Source: JBHIDQ01 sp046760155
Lineage (GTDB): Bacteria > Chloroflexota > Dehalococcoidia > Dehalococcoidales > RBG-16-60-22
Length of the DNA: 10,801 bases
NCBI GenBank assembly: GCA_046760155.1
Contig: JBHIDQ010000049.1
Coordinates: 1-10,801, forward strand
Reading direction: 5' to 3'
Part shown: one piece after another, positions 6,623 to 10,801 of the stretch
How the letters are laid out: each line of letters opens with the position of its first letter
Numbering within the stretch: the stretch's first letter is position 1
Position numbers and translations under genes: made by a program
The notes under the pieces: generated by a model
Database searches by the model: none
What the model saw: the letters and a program-made list of their open reading frames with translations, nothing else
What the model was told of the DNA's origin: nothing

Positions 6623-8252
6623 GCAATGTACCCTCCTTGTCTGCCAAGGAACAGGCTGCATATCTGGTGGAGCGGAGCACGTTTACACATCGTTGGAGAA
6701 GGAGATAGCCCAGCGGCAGTTTAATGGGAATGTGCGAATCAAGCGTACCGGCTGCCATGGCTTCTGCCAGCGAGGTCCTCTAGTTGTTGTTCAGCCCGAT
6801 GGTATTTTTTACTCAAAGGTGAAACCAGACGATGTGCAGGAAATCGCCAAGTCGCTCCTATCTGGCGGAAGACCTCTCGAACGCCTTTTCTATCGCGACC
6901 CGGTCAGCGATAGCCCTATACCAAAATATCGTGACATACCCTTCTATCAAAAGCAACAGCGCACCGTACTCCGGAATTGTGGAAACATAGACCCGGAGGA
7001 CATTGGTGATTACCTTGTGGTCGGTGGCTACCAGGGGCTGCGAAAGGCACTCCTTGAAATGACACCCGAGCAGGTCATTGAAGAGGTGAAACAGTCTGGA
7101 CTCCGGGGGTTGGGAGGAGCCGGTTTTCCCGCCGGACGAAAATGGGAGGCGTGTCGCAGGGCACAGGGAGATGAGAAATACGTTATCTGTAATGCAGATG
7201 AAGGTGACCCAGGTGCCTTTCAAGACCGGTCGGTTCTGGAGGGAGACCCACACTCCGTCGTGGAGGGGATGATTATAGCGGGATACGCTATAGGAGCGAG
7301 GCAGGGAATAATCTATGTACGGGCTGAATACCCGCTGGCAGTAAAGCGCCTGCGAATTGCCATTCGCCAGGCTAAGGAAAACGGATTTCTTGGCAGACGT
7401 ATCTTGAGTAGCCAGCACGATTTTGACATCGAGATTTTTCAGGGAGCTGGGGCTTTCGTTTGTGGTGAATCGACGGCTCTAGTCCGTTCAATCGAGGGCG
7501 AAAGGGGGCTGCCTAAGCCCATGCCCCGACCCCGCACTGCTGAAGTAGGGTTACGGACCAAGCCAACCCTGCTCAACAACGTGAAAACCTTTGCCAATAT
7601 TCCACTTATTGTCACTCACGGCTCGCAGTGGTTTACCAGCCGGGGTACCCAACAAAGCAAGGGAACGGCCATTTTCTCGCTCACTGGTAAGGTTGCTAAC
7701 TGCGGCCTGATTGAAGTGCCGATGGGGATTACGCTGCGTGAGATTATCTACGGTATCGGTGGTGGAATTCCTGAAGGCAAAGCCTTTAAAGCAGTCCAGA
7801 CTGGCGGTCCCTCGGGTGGTTGTCTCCCCGCCAGTCTATTGGATATGCCAGTGGATTTCGACTCACTTACTGCAGCCGGCTCAATGATGGGCTCAGGGGG
7901 AATGGTGGTGATGGATGAGGATACCTGTATGATTGACGTGGCTCGCTATTTCCTCGATTTCACCCGAAGGGAATCCTGTGGTCAGTGCATTCCTTGCCGG
8001 GTAGGAACAAAGCAAATGTTTGATATCCTGGATGACATTACCAAAGGGCAGGGTAAGCCAGATGACATTGACGTGCTTCTGGAACTCGGCGAAGCGGTGG
8101 TACGCAGTTCCCTTTGCGCTCTAGGGCAGACTGCGCCGAACCCCGTGCTCACTACCATCCGCTATTTTCGTGACGAGTATGAAGCTCACATCCACGAAAA
8201 GCAGTGTCCAGCTGGTGTATGTCAGCTGCTTGCCCCTGGAGGAGTCGGCTGA
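6612..8252 (+). CDS. NuoF/HoxF/HydB-like NAD(P)H- and FMN-binding subunit
   Basis: A 546-residue flavoprotein that oxidises or reduces NAD(P)(H). Residues about 1-90 form a thioredoxin-like 2Fe-2S domain (C11, C16, C48, C52; CQGTGC and CHGFC), as in HydB-type proteins and not in classical short NuoF. Then come the nucleotide/FMN motifs LGGAGFPAGRKW, NADEGDPGAFQDR and GAGAFVCGESTAL, an SLBB-like region, and the 4Fe-4S motif SCGQCIPCRVG with its fourth cysteine in SLCALGQ. The chain ends soon after CPAGVCQ. The C-terminal pair of 4Fe-4S clusters common in HydB-type bifurcating subunits is therefore absent; the next gene supplies a similar pair. The ATG has AGGGGA seven bases upstream. The stop TGA shares its last base with the next ATG. 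Confidence in the family is high; NADH versus NADPH use cannot be read from the sequence. Confidence 0.94.
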   Translation: MSNRQCTLLVCQGTGCISGGAEHVYTSLEKEIAQRQFNGNVRIKRTGCHGFCQRGPLVVVQPDGIFYSKVKPDDVQEIAKSLLSGGRPLERLFYRDPVSDSPIPKYRDIPFYQKQQRTVLRNCGNIDPEDIGDYLVVGGYQGLRKALLEMTPEQVIEEVKQSGLRGLGGAGFPAGRKWEACRRAQGDEKYVICNADEGDPGAFQDRSVLEGDPHSVVEGMIIAGYAIGARQGIIYVRAEYPLAVKRLRIAIRQAKENGFLGRRILSSQHDFDIEIFQGAGAFVCGESTALVRSIEGERGLPKPMPRPRTAEVGLRTKPTLLNNVKTFANIPLIVTHGSQWFTSRGTQQSKGTAIFSLTGKVANCGLIEVPMGITLREIIYGIGGGIPEGKAFKAVQTGGPSGGCLPASLLDMPVDFDSLTAAGSMMGSGGMVVMDEDTCMIDVARYFLDFTRRESCGQCIPCRVGTKQMFDILDDITKGQGKPDDIDVLLELGEAVVRSSLCALGQTAPNPVLTTIRYFRDEYEAHIHEKQCPAGVCQLLAPGGVG

Positions 8253-8881
8253 TGGAGAGGGTCTCGCTCACCATTGATGGCATGGATGTTGAGGTGGACG
8301 AAGGGACGACCATTCTGGAAGCAGCCCTCGAGAATGATATTTATGTTCCGCATCTGTGTCATCATCCTGCGCTAGAGCCGCGCGGAGCTTGCCGGCTGTG
8401 TATGGTCGAGGTTGATGACGGGAAAATAGTAACCTCCTGCCGAACACCAGCGGAGCCAGGGATGGTGGTGAGGACTCAAAGCCCGGAAGTTGACAGGGCG
8501 GTTCGTCCTATTGTGGAGTCCTTAATCGCAGACCATCATGTCAGTTGTCGGGGTTGCCCCAGCAGCGGGCACTGTGAGTTACAAAAGATAATGGCTCATC
8601 TTCGTATTGACAGGAGACGAGTGCGGCGCCTCAGACAGCCAAAAGAGGAGCTACCTTTGGATACCTCAAATCCCTGTTTCGATTATGACCCAAATAAATG
8701 TGTGCTTTGCGGGATTTGCGTCCAGACTTGCGAAGATATCCACGGGGTGGGTTCCCTTTTCTTTGTCGAGCGTGGCTACAGAACCAAAATCGGTTTCTTC
8801 GGAGATGAGTCGAGATGTGCATCATGTGGTGAGTGTGTGGTTCGGTGCCCAGTGGGTGTGTTGATACCCAAGAAGACGTAA
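8252..8881 (+). CDS. HoxU-like iron-sulfur subunit (NuoG N-terminal type)
   Basis: A 209-residue protein equal to the electron-transfer front end of NuoG without its large molybdopterin-like domain. In order it has a 2Fe-2S ferredoxin domain (C36, C47, C50, C63), a His-ligated 4Fe-4S site (H95, C99, C102, C108; SCRGCPSSGHCELQ), and two 4Fe-4S clusters (C150, C153, C156, C160 and C189, C192, C195, C199). I chose the ATG at 8252, which overlaps the previous stop by one base, has GGAGGAG at 8238-8244 and starts with the typical VSLTIDG. The frame also extends upstream to 8204, but that part is out-of-frame nuoF sequence. HoxU normally links HoxEF to a hydrogenase; here no hydrogenase follows, so the acceptor is probably another protein of the operon. 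It appears to be the last operon gene. I see no clear terminator after it. Confidence 0.92.
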   Translation: MERVSLTIDGMDVEVDEGTTILEAALENDIYVPHLCHHPALEPRGACRLCMVEVDDGKIVTSCRTPAEPGMVVRTQSPEVDRAVRPIVESLIADHHVSCRGCPSSGHCELQKIMAHLRIDRRRVRRLRQPKEELPLDTSNPCFDYDPNKCVLCGICVQTCEDIHGVGSLFFVERGYRTKIGFFGDESRCASCGECVVRCPVGVLIPKKT

Positions 8882-8979
8882 CTCAGGACTTACCGTGACA
8901 GGCTACTTATCGAGTCTATGGTATAGGGAGTAGAATCTCACTGACGAAGAGATACAAAAGACGAACTGGGAACGAAGGT

Positions 8980-9201
8980 ATGGAAAGTAACGATAGATTT
9001 CCGGAAGAAAACAGAAAAGAGCTGCCGCCAGAACAGGAGCTACGGCATTTCAAAGGTGTTGTCAAGAGCCTTATGCAAGACGCATCAAAGGTGCTGGCAG
9101 AGTTAGAGCTGGAAGTGAGTGGGCCCGAGGCTGAGAGACTTATGGAACTCCTGGACCACTATTTGAGCTATACCGAGCGCCTGTGTGAGGGAAAAGTCTG
9201 A
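8980..9201 (+). CDS. Small hypothetical helical protein
   Basis: A 73-residue ORF starting 98 bases after the HoxU-like gene. The protein is charged and probably all-helical: a polar N-terminus rich in E, R and P, then two amphipathic helices (about 20-46 and 50-70, leucine-rich). It has no membrane segment. Cysteine occurs only once, near the C-terminus (LCEGK). The ATG has GGG-GAAGG-type purines within 12 bases upstream, so translation is plausible. I do not recognise the family. It might be a minor partner of the operon or unrelated. Moderate confidence that it is a real gene. Confidence 0.45.
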   Translation: MESNDRFPEENRKELPPEQELRHFKGVVKSLMQDASKVLAELELEVSGPEAERLMELLDHYLSYTERLCEGKV

Positions 9202-9421
9202 GACCCTGCTGGCTCAAACCGCAACACGCGCCAAGTCGTGGCTAAGTATTGTGGCCGTGCGGTGGCAATCGAGCCTAAAACGAAAGCAGAGGAAAGATGC
9301 TACAAGGTGAGATGCACAAAATGACGTAATGTGCACTCAGTTAGATATGGCCTATAGCCTATTATAGTAAGAACATCTGTCGCGTGAACGAAGACAAATG
9401 AGGCTCAGGCATCCAACAGGT

Positions 9422-9709
9422 TTACAAAAGTTGGTAATACTTACTTTGTGAGCAAGCCCTGCGAACTTGCCCTGCCTTTCCAAAACTGAGTTCTTTCAAA
9501 GGAACATTGAAGTATAATGCGAAAACCAAATCGTCTATATAATCCTTTAGCCGATATTGCCTTCTGTGGTCAATGACAGGTAGATTGCGAAGTTCCGATA
9601 AACTGATAGTGCCTGTCTTTTCTTCGTCACCGTACTTTTCAGCTATTGCCTGGGCAACAAGTTTGCTGTCCCCTTTGATTCTCAGCCTTCTTTCGTGACT
9701 ATCGTGCAA
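9422..9709 (-). CDS. Unrecognised protein, probably 5'-truncated at a junction
   Basis: The open frame gives 95 residues from a TTG at 9709. No ribosome site is visible there, and the frame stays open further upstream to about 9772, where it becomes antisense to the argH fragment. The protein-like text LILLHDSHERRLRIKGDS begins near 9718, which suggests that the real N-terminus was lost at the junction with argH. It is a mixed-charge, soluble-looking sequence (AIAEKYGDEEKTGTISLSEL, then LKDYIDDLVFALYFNVP). I cannot assign a family. It could be the C-terminal remnant of a larger protein. The 220 bases between it and the preceding plus-strand ORF show no tRNA, repeat or gene that I can identify. 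Confidence 0.4.
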   Translation of the reverse strand: MHDSHERRLRIKGDSKLVAQAIAEKYGDEEKTGTISLSELRNLPVIDHRRQYRLKDYIDDLVFALYFNVPLKELSFGKAGQVRRACSQSKYYQLL

Positions 9710-9720
9710 TAGGATTAGAT

Positions 9721-10611
9721 TATCATCATCTGCTCGCCTATTTTGAGATGTTCCAGCGCGATTTTGATCGATTTAGCGATTGTCTAAAGCGCACCGATGT
9801 TATGCCACTAGGCAGTGGCGCCCTCGGCGGCGTAGCCTATAATGTTGACCGTGAGTTTTTAGCTCGTGAGCTTGGTTTTAGCCAGCTCAGTCGGAACAGT
9901 ATGGATGCTGTCTCGGATAGGGATTTTGTGCTGGAGTATGAAGCGGCAGCTAGCCTGTGTATGATGCATCTCTCCCGACTGGCAGAGGAAGTTATTTTGT
10001 GGTCCTCGGCTGAGTTCAACTTTATTGAGCTTGATGAGGCTTATACCACTGGCTCAAGTATTATGCCCCAGAAGAAGAACCCTGATGTTGCCGAGCTGGC
10101 TCGAGGTAGGACGGGAAGGGTCTATGGTAGGCTTATGACTCTGCTGACCACGATGAAGGCCCTTCCCCTTTCCTATGATAGGGATATGCAGGAAGATAAG
10201 GAGGGCTTGTTTGATACCGTAGATACCCTGCTACCCAGTCTGGAGGTATTTACCGGAATGGTCAAGACCCTCAAGGTTAAACCGGACAATACTCGGCAGG
10301 CGGTGGAGCGGGGTTATATCCTAGCTACTGACTTGGCTGACTATCTGGTCAAGAAGGGGGAAGCCTTCCGCACCGCCCATGATATAGTGGCTAAATTGGT
10401 GGGCTACGCTATGGAAAGGGATAAACCCTTCACCGAGCTTAGCCTTGCCGAATATAATAAGTTCTCACCATTATTTGAGCACGATGTCTACTCCATCACT
10501 GTGGAATCATCTGTCGCCGCTAGAGATATTATTGGGGGCACTGCTCCAAAGCAGGTGGAGCGGGCTTTGGCTAGGGCTAAGAAATTAGTCGGTGCTAAGG
10601 GTGGAAAATAA
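9721..10611 (+). pseudogene. argH: Argininosuccinate lyase, N-terminally truncated remnant
   Basis: ArgH splits argininosuccinate into arginine and fumarate, the last step of arginine synthesis. The frame matches ArgH from HHLLAYFEMFQRDFDRF (in frame from about 9721; the ATG at 9748 is an internal methionine) to a normal C-terminus. The fumarase/lyase signature GSSIMPQKKN is intact at 10051-10080, and there is no internal stop. The family is about 460 residues long; here roughly the first 165 are gone, including the catalytic-histidine regions (the RSRNDQ and GYTHLQ-type segments). Homology stops abruptly next to the minus-strand ORF. It is therefore not expected to be active unless the missing part lies elsewhere. 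The high conservation of what is left suggests a recent break or an assembly join. It overlaps the rpe remnant by 20 bases. Confidence 0.85.
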
Positions 10612-10801
10612 TTCTCAGGTCAAGCTTGCCCCGTCTATTCTCTCTGCTGATTTCGGTTGTCTCGGTGGGCAGGTTGCTGAAGCCACCAAGGCTGACGCTG
10701 GCTGTATCCGTGTCAATATTGTCGAGATTGTCTACCATTCAACAATTACTCAGAATGTTCAGCTAGGTAACATTCGTCCGTTTAGTCATGTTCCATCTTA
10801 G
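10592..10801 (+). pseudogene. rpe: Ribulose-phosphate 3-epimerase, decayed and truncated remnant
   Basis: Rpe interconverts ribulose-5-phosphate and xylulose-5-phosphate. The 69-codon frame opens with the unmistakable Rpe start VKLAPSILSADFGCLGGQV. It then aligns without gaps to the metal-binding strand of the family, but with the key residues changed: canonical IHVDVMDGHF reads IRVNIVEIVY, so the zinc-binding His and Asp and the second His are lost. A further similarity (IT...IRP) fades into a TAG at 10799-10801, about 150 residues short of the normal length (about 220). The start is uncertain: GTG at 10592 or at 10601, neither with well-spaced ribosome binding. The sequence past the window end is unseen, so truncation by a premature stop versus a complete loss cannot be separated. 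Confidence 0.7.

Noticed and set aside
6858..7418. A 186-codon open frame on the minus strand inside the NuoF-like gene
   Set aside because: It is fully antisense to the conserved NAD/FMN-binding region, its translation has no recognisable pattern, and it has no supporting context.
8204..8254. Longer start for the HoxU-like gene, adding 16 residues
   Set aside because: The extra residues are out-of-frame nuoF sequence. The ATG at 8252 has an ideal ribosome site, a one-base stop/start overlap and the normal family N-terminus.
9202..9421. Possible tRNA or small RNA in the gap after the 73-residue ORF
   Set aside because: I could not find a cloverleaf, an anticodon arm or a strong extended hairpin.
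9748..9750. ATG at 9748 as the true start of a shortened ArgH
   Set aside because: The upstream in-frame codons HHLLAYFE still match ArgH, no ribosome site is visible, and essential N-terminal catalytic regions would be missing.
1..10801. CRISPR array, insertion sequence or phage genes
   Set aside because: No regularly spaced identical repeats, transposase motifs or phage protein patterns were seen.

Overview
The window looks like chromosomal DNA of an anaerobic bacterium. Chloroflexota of the Dehalococcoidia type is my best guess. That is an inference from the gene mix: an NrpR/DUF128 repressor in a bacterium, an FMN-type archaeal-like glutamate synthase protein, many Fe-S redox subunits, and GAA-loop intergenic hairpins. 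No rRNA or marker gene confirms it. Shine-Dalgarno sites are strong, and GTG and TTG starts are used alongside ATG.

Layout. (1) 1-870: 3' part of lysS, open at the left edge. (2) 871-1221: no gene; three tandem perfect hairpins followed by a pair of 10-bp near-identical repeats. (3) 1222-2250, minus strand: a lone protein resembling the DUF7309/DUF6930 families. (4) 2251-2544: intergenic, with a 12-bp palindrome, a sigma70-type promoter and, at the predicted transcription start, a GGAA-N6-TTCC dyad matching the known methanogen NrpR operator. (5) 2545-8881: a compact seven-gene plus-strand operon, nrpR-like / hisF / FMN glutamate-synthase-like / small ferredoxin / nuoE-like / nuoF-like / hoxU-like (nuoG N-terminal type). 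Gaps are at most 12 bases, with two stop/start overlaps. (6) 8882-9709: a short helical plus-strand ORF and an unrecognised minus-strand ORF. (7) about 9721-10801: an argH fragment lacking its N-terminal third, overlapping a decayed, truncated rpe remnant.

The operon is the centre of interest. The repressor family senses 2-oxoglutarate, the substrate of glutamate synthase. The glutamate-synthase-like protein keeps the FMN/synthase core but lacks the amidotransferase domain, the GXGXG domain and the usual 3Fe-4S cysteine motif, and carries an N-terminal four-cysteine cluster instead. It is followed directly by a ferredoxin and a complete three-subunit NAD(P)H diaphorase module (2Fe-2S, FMN/NAD, 4Fe-4S and HoxU-type clusters). 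No hydrogenase, formate dehydrogenase or membrane complex is present for the diaphorase to serve. The simplest reading is a nitrogen-regulated, multi-subunit NAD(P)H- and/or ferredoxin-linked glutamate-forming (or related amine-transferring) complex. HisF, another ammonia-accepting enzyme, is encoded in the same transcript without its glutaminase partner HisH.

The right end is scrambled. The argH fragment and the minus-strand ORF meet head to head, apparently both missing their 5' parts, which points to a rearrangement breakpoint or an assembly join.
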